From JAKFWF01 sp963741505 (GTDB taxonomy: Bacteria; Pseudomonadota; Alphaproteobacteria; Rhizobiales; Hyphomicrobiaceae), in the NCBI GenBank assembly GCA_963741505.1, contig CAVUIJ010000033.1, positions 156,753 to 220,752 on the forward strand: 64,000 nt of DNA, read 5' to 3'. The position numbers were made by a program, and so were the translations under genes. The notes under the pieces are model-generated. The model was not told where the DNA came from. It searched no databases and was given only the letters and a program-made list of their open reading frames with translations. This document shows positions 35,926 through 45,672 of this stretch, piece after piece; the first letter of the stretch is position 1; every line of letters begins with the position of its first letter.

Positions 35926-36414
35926 TCATTTCAATGCGTCACGGGCGATACTGTCGAACAGTGCATCGACCTCGTCGAGGGCGGCCCGCGTCGCCGCCGA
36001 CCCAGTGCGCGCGAACGAGCGATAGCCGATCACTACCTCGCCCGGTTTGGCTACGGTCTCGTAAATGAACATCAGGAACGGACAATGGCCGAGATTGGCC
36101 GGATCGGCGGCAGCGAGCCTGTGAGCATATACGGCCGAGCAGAACTGCATGTAGTGGGCCGACTTGTAAACCAGCGGGCCGGCCTTGAGGTCTTCCCGAG
36201 TACGCTCGAGCATGTCGCCTAGGTCGCCGACGGCGCCGATCCTGAGGCCTTTGCCCTCGATGGCGTTCTCAAGGTCCATCTTGACGTCTTCATAGGCCAT
36301 GCCGCGCTTGACGTAGGTGCGCATGTCATCGGCAATGGCGGGACCGGCAAATGAAACTGCGATTGCAAGCAGGCCAAGCGCGCGGGCCGTTGCCTGCCAG
36401 ATCGCGCGCGCCAT
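35926..36414 (-). CDS. Secreted DUF302 domain protein
   Basis: A 162-residue protein with a signal peptide (RALGLLAIAVSFAGPAIA). The mature part has the DUF302 pattern: DLENAIEGKGLRIGAVGDLGDML, YMQFCSAVYAHRLAAADPAN, HCPFLMFIYETVAKPGEVVIGYR. Two cysteines flank the central region and could bind metal or form a disulfide. DUF302 proteins are of uncertain function, sometimes tied to sulfur or redox metabolism. ATG 36414 gives a clean signal peptide. It follows a small membrane-protein gene by 13 bases. Confidence 0.82.
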   Translation of the reverse strand: MARAIWQATARALGLLAIAVSFAGPAIADDMRTYVKRGMAYEDVKMDLENAIEGKGLRIGAVGDLGDMLERTREDLKAGPLVYKSAHYMQFCSAVYAHRLAAADPANLGHCPFLMFIYETVAKPGEVVIGYRSFARTGSAATRAALDEVDALFDSIARDALK

Positions 36415-36427
36415 CGCGTCCTCCGGA

Positions 36428-36604
36428 CTAAAGGCACAACAACCCAGAGAGACCCGAGGACAGATCGAGGAGGATGGCGGTGCCACGGACGGCATAGAGA
36501 TAGGCCGCACCGAGCAGGAGCAGGCCGACGCCGACCCACAGGCCCACCTTTACCGGCCGCGGCGGCTCGGTCGAATGCCCAGTCGTTTGCTCGCTCGCTT
36601 CCAT
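36428..36604 (-). CDS. Small single-pass membrane protein
   Basis: A 58-residue protein (from ATG 36604) with a polar, proline-containing N-terminus (EASEQTTGHSTEPPRP) and one strong membrane helix (VGLWVGVGLLLLGAAYLYAV). It ends 13 bases before the DUF302 gene and follows the MFS gene in the same orientation, so it is probably expressed with one of them. No family is recognised. Confidence 0.6.
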   Translation of the reverse strand: MEASEQTTGHSTEPPRPVKVGLWVGVGLLLLGAAYLYAVRGTAILLDLSSGLSGLLCL

Positions 36605-36637
36605 AAAATATAACATACAGCAAGCGCTGCCCGTCGG

Positions 36638-37873
36638 CTACTCCGCCGGCGCGGGCCGCAGACGCGCCACCGGACGTTCCTTGATCGGCCAATGGATGGC
36701 GGCGGCAAACAGGCCGAGCGCGATCGAGATCCACCACATGATGTCGTAGGATTTGGTCACGTCATAGAGCCGGCCGGCCAGCCACAGGCCCGCGAATGAC
36801 CCGAGTTGGTGTGAGAAAAAGACAAAGCCGAACAGCATCGACATCCAGGTGGTGCCGAAGAACAGGCCGACGAGGCCGGACGTCAATGGCACGGTCGACA
36901 GCCAGAAGAAGCCGAGCAGGATGCTCAATGCGATCACTGTCACGGGCGTGATCGGCAGAAACAGCAGACCCAGAAACACGAACACGCGACCGAAATAGAT
37001 CAGGCTGAGGCCGATCCGCTTCTCGACGAACTTGCCCGACTGGCCGGCGATGTAGGTGCCAATGATGTTGGCGGTGCCAACCAACGTCAGGGCCCACACC
37101 CCGACCCAGGGGTCGAGGCCCTTGTCGGCGACAAACGCCGGTAGGTGTACCGAATAGAAGGCGACGTGGAAGCCGCAGACAAAGAAGCCGGCGGTGAGCA
37201 GCCAGAAGCTCGGCGTCGCGAACGCCTCCGAGAACGCCTGCGTCAGGGACAGCGGCTTGGTGGCGGCAACTTGCGTTTGCGGCTTGCCGGACATGAACCA
37301 GGCCAGCGGCAGAATTAGGGTGGCGGTGGCCATCAGGACGAGCAGACTGGCATTCCAGCCGTAGGCCTCGATTAGCAGATGGGCATAGGGGAAGGCGATG
37401 AAGTTACCGATGCCACTCGCCATGCCGAGCGAGGCGATCGCCTGGGTGCGCTTTTCCGCCGGTACCGCCCGTCCGATCGCGCCGACCAGTGCAGTGATGC
37501 CGGTGCCGCTGACGCCGAGGCCGAGCAGAATGCCGCTGATCAGCAGGTCGAGGCTGCTGTGCGCGGCGTACATCAAGTAGAGCCCGACCATGGTTGCGAG
37601 CGCGCTGGCCACGATCACGCGACCGGCGCCGTACTTGTCGGCGATCGCACCGGAAAACACCGCGCCGATGCCCCACACGATATTGGCCACTGCCATGGCC
37701 GTCGAGAACGCTTCGCGTCCGAGGCCGAGTTCCGTAGTCATCGGCTTGAGGTAAAGCCCCATCACCTGGCGCAGCCCCATGGCGACGCCGACGATGGCGC
37801 CGGCGGCCAGCACCACCACCCAGACCGGCAGTTGGCTCTTTGCAGGGGCAGTCGTGGCGGCAATCTGGCTCAC
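36638..37873 (-). CDS. MFS transporter (oxalate/formate antiporter-like)
   Basis: A 411-residue carrier with 12 predicted helices. The first-half signature is GAIADKYGAGRVIVASAL and the second-half counterpart is GQSGKFVEKRIGLSLI; the central loop is around SGKPQTQVAATKPLSL. The family resemblance (VVVLAAGAIVGVAMGLRQVMGLYLKPM) is to the monocarboxylate/oxalate-formate group. The substrate is unknown; an organic acid is likely. Confidence 0.87.
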   Translation of the reverse strand: MSQIAATTAPAKSQLPVWVVVLAAGAIVGVAMGLRQVMGLYLKPMTTELGLGREAFSTAMAVANIVWGIGAVFSGAIADKYGAGRVIVASALATMVGLYLMYAAHSSLDLLISGILLGLGVSGTGITALVGAIGRAVPAEKRTQAIASLGMASGIGNFIAFPYAHLLIEAYGWNASLLVLMATATLILPLAWFMSGKPQTQVAATKPLSLTQAFSEAFATPSFWLLTAGFFVCGFHVAFYSVHLPAFVADKGLDPWVGVWALTLVGTANIIGTYIAGQSGKFVEKRIGLSLIYFGRVFVFLGLLFLPITPVTVIALSILLGFFWLSTVPLTSGLVGLFFGTTWMSMLFGFVFFSHQLGSFAGLWLAGRLYDVTKSYDIMWWISIALGLFAAAIHWPIKERPVARLRPAPAE

Positions 37874-37964
37874 GGCGAAAAGTCTCCTGTTTGCGAGCCG
37901 ACCTTATGGCACGAACTGTCGCACAGGCGATCACGAATTTTCCGCCCCCACTGTTGCAGAATTC

Positions 37965-38885
37965 TCATTCGAGCAGCACCCGTTCGATCTCGACGATGCC
38001 GCCATCGGCGGCGTCGATGCCGCGCCGCTCCAGCTCGACGTGCCATTGCCCCGGCCCACCGGCGATGCGCAACAGGTTGTACTGCGCCAGCGGCTCATGC
38101 CCGCGCCGCGCCCCGGCCGAGGCCGAAGCCACGCCGAGGATGTGCAGCGGCCGGCCCTGGCGCGGCACCGCGACATTCGTCGGCAGGTGAGTGTGGCCAT
38201 GCAACACGAGGTCGGCGCTCGATCGGGCAAGCGCCTCGGCCACGGTAGCGGCGTCGGTCAGCTCGTGCCGCGGGCGCGCCTGGCCGGGCAGCGGCGGGTG
38301 ATGGATCAGGACCAGCCGGAACACCGGCTCAGCTGCCAGCCGTTCGAGAATACGCACCGCGGCGGCGAGTTGATCGGCGCCGAGGCGGCCGGTGGCGATG
38401 CCGGGCGCGGTCTCGACCGCCGAGCACAGCCCGATGATCGCTACCGGCCCGGTTCTGCGGACATAGGGAAAGCCGGAGCCGGCAACGCCGCCCACGCCCC
38501 GCCCCCAGTCGTCGGAAGCCATGTAGGCCTGCCAACGGCCGATGCCGGCGTCGTGCCGCAGCCGCGTGTAGATGTCGTGATTGCCGGGTACCAGCGATAC
38601 ATCGGCGGGCGTGCCGACGCTTGCCAGCCAATCGGCAGCGGCATGGTACTCGGTCGGCAGGCCGATGTTGATGAGATCGCCGGTGAGCGCGATGTGATCG
38701 GGGCGATGGCGCTTGATATCGGCGACGATCCGGTCGGCGATACGGCGCAGATGCACGTGCCGGCGCTTGGTGGTCCAGTTGACGAAGCCCAACGCCCGCT
38801 TGGCGTTCCAGTGGCGCGGCGTGAAGCCGTGCACCGGGCTCAGGTGCACGTCCGACAGATGGGCGATGGTGAACGCATCGGACAT
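37965..38885 (-). CDS. Metallophosphoesterase (calcineurin-like, CpdA-type)
   Basis: A 306-residue phosphoesterase with all five metal-site motifs in order: HLSDVHL, LTGDLINIG, VPGNHDIYT, LIHHPPLPG and LHGHTHLP. The layout is that of class III cyclic nucleotide phosphodiesterases and related enzymes. It has no signal peptide. Cyclic AMP or another phosphodiester is a plausible substrate. Divergent from the Nudix gene. Confidence 0.88.
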   Translation of the reverse strand: MSDAFTIAHLSDVHLSPVHGFTPRHWNAKRALGFVNWTTKRRHVHLRRIADRIVADIKRHRPDHIALTGDLINIGLPTEYHAAADWLASVGTPADVSLVPGNHDIYTRLRHDAGIGRWQAYMASDDWGRGVGGVAGSGFPYVRRTGPVAIIGLCSAVETAPGIATGRLGADQLAAAVRILERLAAEPVFRLVLIHHPPLPGQARPRHELTDAATVAEALARSSADLVLHGHTHLPTNVAVPRQGRPLHILGVASASAGARRGHEPLAQYNLLRIAGGPGQWHVELERRGIDAADGGIVEIERVLLE

Positions 38886-38974
38886 TTAAGCGTATCGGCT
38901 CCGGGATTGCGCGCTATCGGCGGGGTGGGTGATACACCATAGTTCGACGGCAGACCCGATTCGGAGCAAGCAAA

Positions 38975-39436
38975 TTGGCTCGGCGCCCCTTGGTTGTGAG
39001 AGCCCTGCAGCGTTATTGGCGGCTGTCGCGCGGGTTGACCCTTGGCGCGCAGGGGGCCGTTCTCGACGATCGTAATCGCGTTCTGCTGGTGCGCCACGGC
39101 TATCGGCCGGGCTGGCATTTTCCCGGCGGCGGCGTCGAAAAGAGCGAGACCATCGAGCTTGCTCTGCGCCGTGAGCTCAAGGAGGAGGCCGGCATCGAGA
39201 TCGCGGGCGAGCCGCAGCTGTTCGGCATCTACGCCAATTTCGCCGCCTTCCCGAATGACCACGTCGCTCTGTTCGTGGTGCGCGACTGGCGCCAGACGGC
39301 GGTGCCGAAGCCCAACATCGAAATCGCCGAGCAGGGCTTCTTCGGCCTCGACGAGCTGCCGGACGGCATCACCCGGGCGACGCGCGCGCGTCTCGCCGAG
39401 GTGCTCGAGAATGCCAAGCCCGACTGGCATTGGTAA
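38975..39436 (+). CDS. Nudix hydrolase
   Basis: A 153-residue protein with a complete Nudix box: GGGVEKSETIELALRRE followed by LKEEAGI (GX5EX7REUXEEXGU). The preceding FPGGG loop and the upstream ARRPLVVRALQRYWRLSRG helix are as in NUDIX proteins near RppH/MutT families. It hydrolyses a nucleoside diphosphate linked to another group; the target is unknown. Confidence 0.9.
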   Translation: MARRPLVVRALQRYWRLSRGLTLGAQGAVLDDRNRVLLVRHGYRPGWHFPGGGVEKSETIELALRRELKEEAGIEIAGEPQLFGIYANFAAFPNDHVALFVVRDWRQTAVPKPNIEIAEQGFFGLDELPDGITRATRARLAEVLENAKPDWHW

Positions 39437-39586
39437 ACGAGAGGTTGTGCCGGTCTGGACCAGGCCTGCCGCGCGTGGTAGTTGCGCGACGATGACCCGA
39501 TTGCTTCCCAGGATACTGCGACGACGAGCCGGCGCGATTTGAGCGTCCGCCGCCGTAACTGCACGTTTCGCTGAGAAAGCTTCGTC

Positions 39587-40084
39587 ATGTCCCTCGAGGT
39601 CACGGTCCGGCCCGCTGCGCCGGAAGATCTTGCCGCCATCAAAGCCTTGCAGCCGCGCGCCTTCGGGCCGGGCCGGTTTGCGCGCACCGCCTATCGCGTC
39701 CGCGAGGGCGTGCCGCTGATCTCCCGCTTCTGCCTGGTCGCAGTCAGCCCCGGCCGGTTGATCGCCGCGATCCGCTTCACCGAAGTCAGGATCGGTGGCG
39801 AGGCCGGCGGTCTGCTGCTCGGGCCACTGGCGGTCGAGCCGGAATTCTCGGGCCTCGGCTACGGCAAGCAGCTGGTCGCCGAGGCACTTGCCAAAGCCAA
39901 GGCGGCCGGGGTGCAGATCGCGGTGCTGGTCGGCAACGAGCCCTATTATGCCAGGTTCGGTTTTGTCCGTGTGCCGCCCGGTCAGATCTGGCTGCCGGGG
40001 CCGGTCGATCCGGCGCGCATTCTCGCTGACGAACTGGCGCCGGGTGCGCTTCAGCGATATCGCGGCCTCGTCACGGCGCAGTAA
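39587..40084 (+). CDS. GNAT-family N-acetyltransferase
   Basis: A 165-residue acetyltransferase similar to the YhbS type. The acetyl-CoA loop is GLGYGKQLVAEALAKAK (motif A), preceded by LLGPLAVEPEFSG, and the C-terminal YYARFGFVRV is the typical end of the fold. It converges on the MFS gene at 40086. Confidence 0.88.
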   Translation: MSLEVTVRPAAPEDLAAIKALQPRAFGPGRFARTAYRVREGVPLISRFCLVAVSPGRLIAAIRFTEVRIGGEAGGLLLGPLAVEPEFSGLGYGKQLVAEALAKAKAAGVQIAVLVGNEPYYARFGFVRVPPGQIWLPGPVDPARILADELAPGALQRYRGLVTAQ

Positions 40085-40085
40085 C

Positions 40086-41336
40086 TCATGGCCGGCTGTC
40101 GCCGGCGCGCAGATAGACCAGCAAGCCGCACAGGTTGCCGAGCGCCAGCGCTGCAAACGCCGCGCGGTAGGCGATCTCCGGCACGAAGCCATCGACTTGC
40201 GGGAATTGCCCGACAATGACGCCGGTAATTATCGGCAGCCCCATCAATCCCAGCAATTGCGCCATGTTGACGGTGGTGGCGCCGCGCCCGGCGAGGCTCA
40301 GCGGAAACAGCGCCCGGCCCTGGCTGACGATGACGACGCCGTACGAGGCGACGAAGGTCACGAGATTGAGCAGGATGATCGCCACCAGCAGCGGCGGCTT
40401 GGCGATCGCAGCCATCGCAATCAAAGTCGCGACGGTCAGCGTCGCCCCCGCGATCACGACCTTCTTGCGCGAGCCGGCCATCCGATCGAGCGGACCATAG
40501 GCGAACACGCCCGCGATCTGCGCCAGGCCCATGATCAGCAGGATGTTGCCGCGGGCGATGGCATCGAGTTGGTGGACATCCCACAGGTAGGGGCCGGCCC
40601 AGATGCCGAGCACGGTCAACTGCGTCGCATAGGCAAAGATGTGCATGGCCAGCACCGGCACCAGGCCTGGCGTGCGCCATACCGTCATCAGGCCGGCCAG
40701 CACATCGCGCATCGGCTCAGGCATCGCTTGCGGCTCGTTCGAGCCGGGCGGCCGGTCGCGCACGACCATCCAAAAGAACAGTGCGCCGGCGCCAGCGATC
40801 GCAGCGAGGGCGAGGAAGGTATTGCGCCAGCCCATTGTGTTGCTGGCCCAGGCGAGCGGTGTCGCGGCCGCGATCGTGCCAAGGTTGCTCAACGCGAAGC
40901 CCCAGCTCAGCACGGTGGTATAGCGCGCCGGCTCGACCCATCGCGACAGCACGAATACCAGCGCCATGAAGTTCGCGGCGCAACCGAGTCCGATGACGGT
41001 ACGGGCGATGATCAGTTCCTGCGGGCTGGCGGCGCGCGACACCATCACCGCGCCGATCACCGCAAACACCGACAACAGCGTCAGCGTGGTGCGCGCGCCA
41101 TAGCGATCGAGCCAGATGCCAACCGGGATCTGGGCGATCAACAGAGTGATGAAGAAGGCGCCGCCAGCGACGCCTAGCTGCTGCGGCGACATCGCAAGAT
41201 CGCGCATCAGTTCCGGTGCGATCACGCCGTTCGACATGCGAAAGAACTGGCTGAGGCAGCTCATGGTGACGAGTGCCGCCAGCAGTCGGGCGAGTTGGCC
41301 GGCGGTTGGCTTTGTTATGCCGGTCATGACTGCCAA
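40086..41336 (-). CDS. MFS transporter
   Basis: A 416-residue, 12-helix major-facilitator protein. The loop signature GIWLDRYGARTTLTLLSV is between helices 2 and 3 and its repeat GPLDRMAGSRKKVVIAG between helices 8 and 9. Some resemblance to the nitrate/nitrite and phthalate-type MFS groups is visible, but no substrate can be named. The start may be ATG 41327 (TGITKPTAG). It lies downstream of purA in the same direction, separated by a palindromic repeat. Confidence 0.86.
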   Translation of the reverse strand: MAVMTGITKPTAGQLARLLAALVTMSCLSQFFRMSNGVIAPELMRDLAMSPQQLGVAGGAFFITLLIAQIPVGIWLDRYGARTTLTLLSVFAVIGAVMVSRAASPQELIIARTVIGLGCAANFMALVFVLSRWVEPARYTTVLSWGFALSNLGTIAAATPLAWASNTMGWRNTFLALAAIAGAGALFFWMVVRDRPPGSNEPQAMPEPMRDVLAGLMTVWRTPGLVPVLAMHIFAYATQLTVLGIWAGPYLWDVHQLDAIARGNILLIMGLAQIAGVFAYGPLDRMAGSRKKVVIAGATLTVATLIAMAAIAKPPLLVAIILLNLVTFVASYGVVIVSQGRALFPLSLAGRGATTVNMAQLLGLMGLPIITGVIVGQFPQVDGFVPEIAYRAAFAALALGNLCGLLVYLRAGDSRP

Positions 41337-41378
41337 CCCACTCGCACGGCCAACCGCTCTGGTGGCGGCAGGGATTTT

Positions 41379-41466
41379 GTAGGGCGGATTAGCGCAGCGT
41401 AATCCACCGGGGTGCGGTTGGTTTCGAAGTGGCGGGTTATGCTGACGCTACCCCGCCCTGCGGCCG
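41379..41466. repeat. Dispersed palindromic repeat, copy 2
   Basis: Shows GTAGGGCGGATTAGCGCAGC then GTAATCCACC, and after about 25 bases TGGCGGGTTATGCTGACGC with the CGCCCTGCGGC ending shared with the copy at 8128-8222. The two ends are partly inverted repeats of each other. It separates purA from the MFS gene downstream and may attenuate read-through. Confidence 0.78.
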
Positions 41467-41472
41467 CTCATT

Positions 41473-42767
41473 TCAGTCCTGGAACGGGTCGCGCATCAGG
41501 ATGGTGTCTTCGCGCTCAGGCGACGTCGACAGCAGCGTCACCGGGCATTCGATCAGCTCCTCGATGGTCTTGACGTACTTGACCGCTTCGGCCGGCAGCT
41601 GCGCCCAGCTGCGGGCACCGCGCGTCGATTGCGTCCAGCCTTCGAAGGTCTGGTAGATCGGCTGCACCCGCGCCTGGGCGTTGTGGCCGGCCGGCAGCCG
41701 ATCGATGCGCTCGCCATCGAGCATGTAGCCGACCGAGACTTTCAGCTGCGGGAAGCCGTCGAGCACGTCGAGCTTGGTCAGCGCGATGCCGTTGATGCCG
41801 GTGACCTTGATGGTCTGGCGCACCAGGCAGGCATCGAACCAGCCGCAGCGGCGCTTGCGGCCCGGTCACGACGCCGAATTCGTGGCCCTTCTTGCCGAGC
41901 AGCTCGCCGATGTCGTCGGTGAGCTCGGTCGGGAACGGGCCGGAGCCGACGCGGGTGGTGTAGGCCTTGGCGATGCCGAGGATGTGGCCGAGCGCGCCGG
42001 GGCCGACGCCGGAGCCGGTTGCGGCCTGGGCGGCGACCGTGTTCGACGAGGTGACGAACGGGTAGGTGCCGTGGTCGACGTCGAGCAGCGCCCCTTGCGC
42101 GCCTTCGAACAGGATGCGCTTGCCGCCCTTGCGGGCGCGGTCGAGAAGGTCCCAGGTGACATCCATGAAGGGCAGGATCGTCGGCGCCACCTCGATCAGC
42201 TGCGCCATCAGCGTCTCTTTCGAGACCTGCGGCTGGTCGAGGCCGCGCCGCAGCGCGTTGTGATGGACCAGGATGCGGTCGACCTTGGGCCCGAGGGTGT
42301 CGAGGTTTTTCAGATCCTGTACGCGAATGGCGCGGCGGCCGACCTTGTCCTCGTAGGCCGGGCCGATGCCGCGACCGGTCGTGCCGATCTTGGCCTCGCC
42401 GGCGGCATCCTCGCGCATCTGGTCGAGCTCGCGGTGCAAGCGGCAGGATCAGCGTCGCATTCTCGGCGATGCGCAGGTTGTCGCGGTTGATCTTGACGCC
42501 CTGTTTTTCCAGCCGCGCGATTTCCTCGCCCAACGCCCAAGGGTCGACGACGACGCCGTTGCCGATGATGCCGAGCTTGCCCGGCCGCACCACGCCCGAC
42601 GGCAGCAGCGACAGCTTATAGGTCTCGTTGCCGATGACGAGGGTATGGCCGGCGTTGTGGCCGCCCTGGTAGCGCACGACGATATCGGCGCGCTCCGACA
42701 GCCAGTCGACGATCTTGCCTTTGCCTTCGTCGCCCCATTGGGCGCCGACCACGACCACGTTTGCCAT
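41473..42767 (-). CDS. purA: Adenylosuccinate synthase, two frameshifts
   Basis: Joins IMP and aspartate with GTP in AMP synthesis. About 431 residues when read across two breaks. It starts NVVVVGAQWGDEGKGK (P-loop and catalytic aspartate), then GGHNAGHTLV with the catalytic histidine, ATGSGVGP, and the IMP/switch region. The first break is near 42438, where TLILPL should continue HRELDQMRE and an extra T explains it. The second is near 41864, where GVVTG should continue RKRRCGWFDACLVRQTIKV and an extra G explains it. The C-terminus is complete (AVKYVKTIEELIECPV). PurA is normally essential, so these are almost surely sequence errors. Confidence 0.93.
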
Positions 42768-43066
42768 TGCCTCATCCTCGTCATGCCACGGCCCCGGAGC
42801 GCAAGAGCGCACACCGGGGCCGTGTCGCTCTATAGCCGATATGGTGGTTCGGCAAAAGGGCACAGATTTCACGGTGATTCCGGCGACGGCAACGCCATCC
42901 TGTGCGCCGGAGGATGATACAACCGATTCGGCGTCGTGCCGGCCTGATAATTGGTCCGACGCCGGCGCAGGTGAAGCGAATTTCTGCTCAGCCGATTGTG
43001 CACGATGCAGCCTGTGGCATGGTAGCAGGTGAAACAGTGTTCCGGCGGCGAGATACCAAAACAGCG

Positions 43067-43792
43067 ATGAGTGACGACGACCAGCAGGATCAGGGCGCAT
43101 TGTGGGAGGCGCCGCTTCAGGTGCCAGGCCACAGCGGGCACCGCGAGCGCCTGCGCGATCGTTTCATGCGCGGCGGCGCCGATGCGCTGCCCGACTATGA
43201 ACTCCTCGAGCTGGTGCTGTTCAATGCCGTTCCGCGCCGTGACACCAAGCCGCTCGCCAAGGAGCTGATCGCCCGCTTCGGCGGTTTCGCCGAAGTGGTG
43301 TCGGCGCCGGAAACGCGGTTGCGCGAGGTCAAGGGCGTCAGCGACCGCGTCTTGACCGAGCTGAAACTGGTGCGCGCCGCAGCACTGCGCCTGATGCAGG
43401 GGCAGATCATGGAGCGGGCGGTGCTGTCGACCTGGGAGCAGGTGGTCGCCTACTGCCGCGCCTCGATGGCGTTCGAGGCGCGCGAACAGTTCCGAATTCT
43501 GTTCCTCGACAAGAAGAACAAGCTGATTGCCGACGAGGTGCAGCAGACCGGCACCGTCGACCATACGCCGGTCTATATCCGCGAGGTCGTCAAGCGTGCG
43601 CTGGAGCTGTCGGCGTCCGCCATCATCCTCGTCCACAACCACCCCTCCGGCGATCCGACGCCGTCGCGCGCCGATATCGACATGACCCGCATGATCGCGG
43701 ACGCGGCCAAGCCGCTGGGCGTGCTGGTGCACGACCACATCATCGTCGGCCGCGACAAAGTCGCAAGCTTCAAGGGACTGCGGCTGATGTGA
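43067..43792 (+). CDS. radC: RadC/JAB-domain protein
   Basis: A 241-residue RadC-family protein. A helix-hairpin-helix region is near residues 25-95 (YELLELVLFNAVPRRDTKPL, REVKGVSDRVLTEL), and the C-terminal JAB/JAMM domain has the metal motif LVHNHPSGDPTPSRADIDMT. These proteins are named after a DNA-repair phenotype that was later reassigned; a metal-dependent nuclease or peptidase role is possible. ATG 43067 is selected for homology. Divergent from purA; the 299 bases between show nothing distinct. Confidence 0.9.
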   Translation: MSDDDQQDQGALWEAPLQVPGHSGHRERLRDRFMRGGADALPDYELLELVLFNAVPRRDTKPLAKELIARFGGFAEVVSAPETRLREVKGVSDRVLTELKLVRAAALRLMQGQIMERAVLSTWEQVVAYCRASMAFEAREQFRILFLDKKNKLIADEVQQTGTVDHTPVYIREVVKRALELSASAIILVHNHPSGDPTPSRADIDMTRMIADAAKPLGVLVHDHIIVGRDKVASFKGLRLM

Positions 43793-43801
43793 GTGTTTCG
43801 C

Positions 43802-45439
43802 TCACCCCGCCAGTACCACCGGCTCCAGGGCGCCGCGGCCGCGGATCATGTCGGAGGCCTTGTCGGCGAGCGTCATGGTCGCGGCGTTGAGGTTGGCCGA
43901 CAGCATCGTCGGCATGATCGAGGCGTCGACCACTCGCAAGCCTTCGAAGCCGCGCACCCTGAGCTGATCGTCGACCACCGCTTGGCTGTCGGACGCGGGT
44001 CCCATGCGGCAGGTGCCGGCCGGGTGGAACGTCGTGGTGCCGCGCTCTTTCGCAGCGCCCAGCAACTCGTCGTCCGACTGCACATGCGGGCCGGGGAAAT
44101 CCTCGCGATCGTAGTACGGCTCGAGCGGCTTCGACGCCAGCAGCTTGCGGGCGAGCTTCATGCCGGCGAGCAGCACGCGCCGGTCGCTCTCCTCGGCGAG
44201 ATAGTTCGGCTGGATCAGTGGCGCATCGAACGGGTTAGCAGAGCGCAGGCGCACCCAGCCGCGGCTTTCGGGGCGCTGCTGCCAGGATGCTACGGTCATG
44301 CCGGGTTCGCGCTCGAGCTCGCCCTGCACGCCCTCGCGATAGCTCGCCGGCGTGAACGTCAGCTGCAGGTCGGAATTGGCGACGCTCGGGTCCGACCGCC
44401 AGAACGCGTAGACCAGCGTCGGCACCAGGCCGAGGATGCCCTTGCGCCGGAAGACCCAGTCGGCGACCTCGAGGCCGAGCCGCCAGCCGCGCGCCCGCTC
44501 ATTGATGGTCTCGATATTCTTGACGCGGGCGACAAAGCGCGGCGCGTAGTGGTCGCGCAGGTTCTCGCCGACACCGGCGGTGGCCTGGCGCACCTCAAGC
44601 CCGTGCGACTTCAACAGCTCGGCCGGGCCGATGCCGGATAGCTGCAGCAGCTGCGGCGAATTGAAGGAGCCGCCGGCCAGGATCACCTCGCGCCGGGCGC
44701 GCACCTCATGCGCGGTACCGCGCGGGCCGCCGCGATTGTATTTAATACCGACCGCGCGGCGGCCGTCGAACACGATGCTGGTCGCGTGCGCATGGGTCGT
44801 GACCTTCAGGTTCGGCCGCTTCATCGCCGGATGCAGGAAGGCGCGCGCCGCGCTCATGCGGCGGCCCTTGTAGATCGTGCGCTGCGTGTAGTTCACGCCT
44901 TCCTGGATGCGGCCGTTGTAATCGGGATTGCGCGGGATGCCGGCCTGCACCGCGCCCTCGATGAAGGCCTCGCACAGCGGATGGCGCCACTCGTTGTCGG
45001 TGACGGTGAGTGCGCCGTCGCGGCCGCGATAAGTGTCCTCGCCTTCGCCGATGCGGCGCTCCAGACGCCGGAAATAGGGCAGCAGGTCGGCATAGCCCCA
45101 GCCGCGATTGCCCATCTGCGCCCAGGTGTCGAAGTCCATCGGCTGGCCGCGATTGTAGACGTTGCCGTTGATCGAACTCGAGCCGCCGAGCGTCTTGCCG
45201 CGCGGGGCGAAGATCTTGCGGCCGCCGGTCCACATACTGGGCTCCATCTGATAGAGCCAGTTCACGCTCGGGTCGTAGAACGTTTTGATGAAGCCCGCTG
45301 GGATGTGGATGAAGGGGTTCCAGTCGGTGCCGCCGGCTTCGAGCACCAGCACCGAGGTGCCGGCCTCCTCGCTCAAGCGGTTGGCGAGCACGCTGCCGGC
45401 CGAGCCGGCGCCAACGATGATGTAGTCGAACGTTTCCAT
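43802..45439 (-). CDS. GMC-family FAD oxidoreductase (choline dehydrogenase-like)
   Basis: A 545-residue flavoprotein that oxidises an alcohol. The FAD motif is YIIVGAGSAGSVLANRL, GMC signature 1 is GKTLGGSSSINGNVYNRG, and signature 2 is GGSFNSPQLLQLSGIGP. The active-site region is FHPAGTCRMG, with the second catalytic position asparagine in SANLNAAT. It resembles choline and long-chain alcohol dehydrogenases; glycine-betaine partners are absent, so choline is not assured. Confidence 0.9.
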   Translation of the reverse strand: METFDYIIVGAGSAGSVLANRLSEEAGTSVLVLEAGGTDWNPFIHIPAGFIKTFYDPSVNWLYQMEPSMWTGGRKIFAPRGKTLGGSSSINGNVYNRGQPMDFDTWAQMGNRGWGYADLLPYFRRLERRIGEGEDTYRGRDGALTVTDNEWRHPLCEAFIEGAVQAGIPRNPDYNGRIQEGVNYTQRTIYKGRRMSAARAFLHPAMKRPNLKVTTHAHATSIVFDGRRAVGIKYNRGGPRGTAHEVRARREVILAGGSFNSPQLLQLSGIGPAELLKSHGLEVRQATAGVGENLRDHYAPRFVARVKNIETINERARGWRLGLEVADWVFRRKGILGLVPTLVYAFWRSDPSVANSDLQLTFTPASYREGVQGELEREPGMTVASWQQRPESRGWVRLRSANPFDAPLIQPNYLAEESDRRVLLAGMKLARKLLASKPLEPYYDREDFPGPHVQSDDELLGAAKERGTTTFHPAGTCRMGPASDSQAVVDDQLRVRGFEGLRVVDASIMPTMLSANLNAATMTLADKASDMIRGRGALEPVVLAG

Positions 45440-45672
45440 TGCGCCCCAGGCTCCCCAAGATGCGGTCTTGCCAGGGGTTATAGGTCAGGGACCTGCCGTG
45501 CTGTCATGCAATTTAGCAGGGGCGGCCAGCCGGCAGCGCAACTGCCGTCGGGTGCGAATGTGACTTGTCGGTTGGCGGCGAAGGCCGTCACACAAAGATT
45601 GTCAGCCTCGCGTTCGCCCCGAGGACGACACCCGTGGGGAGCATATTGGCGGGGCTTTCGCACCGACAAGCG

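Noticed and set aside
35452..36222. Plus-strand open frame spanning the riboswitch and DUF302 gene
   Set aside because: It runs antisense to a clear cobalamin riboswitch and a secreted-protein gene, with no motifs.
38840..40216. Minus-strand open frame of 458 codons
   Set aside because: Antisense to the Nudix and GNAT genes, both of which have full family motifs.
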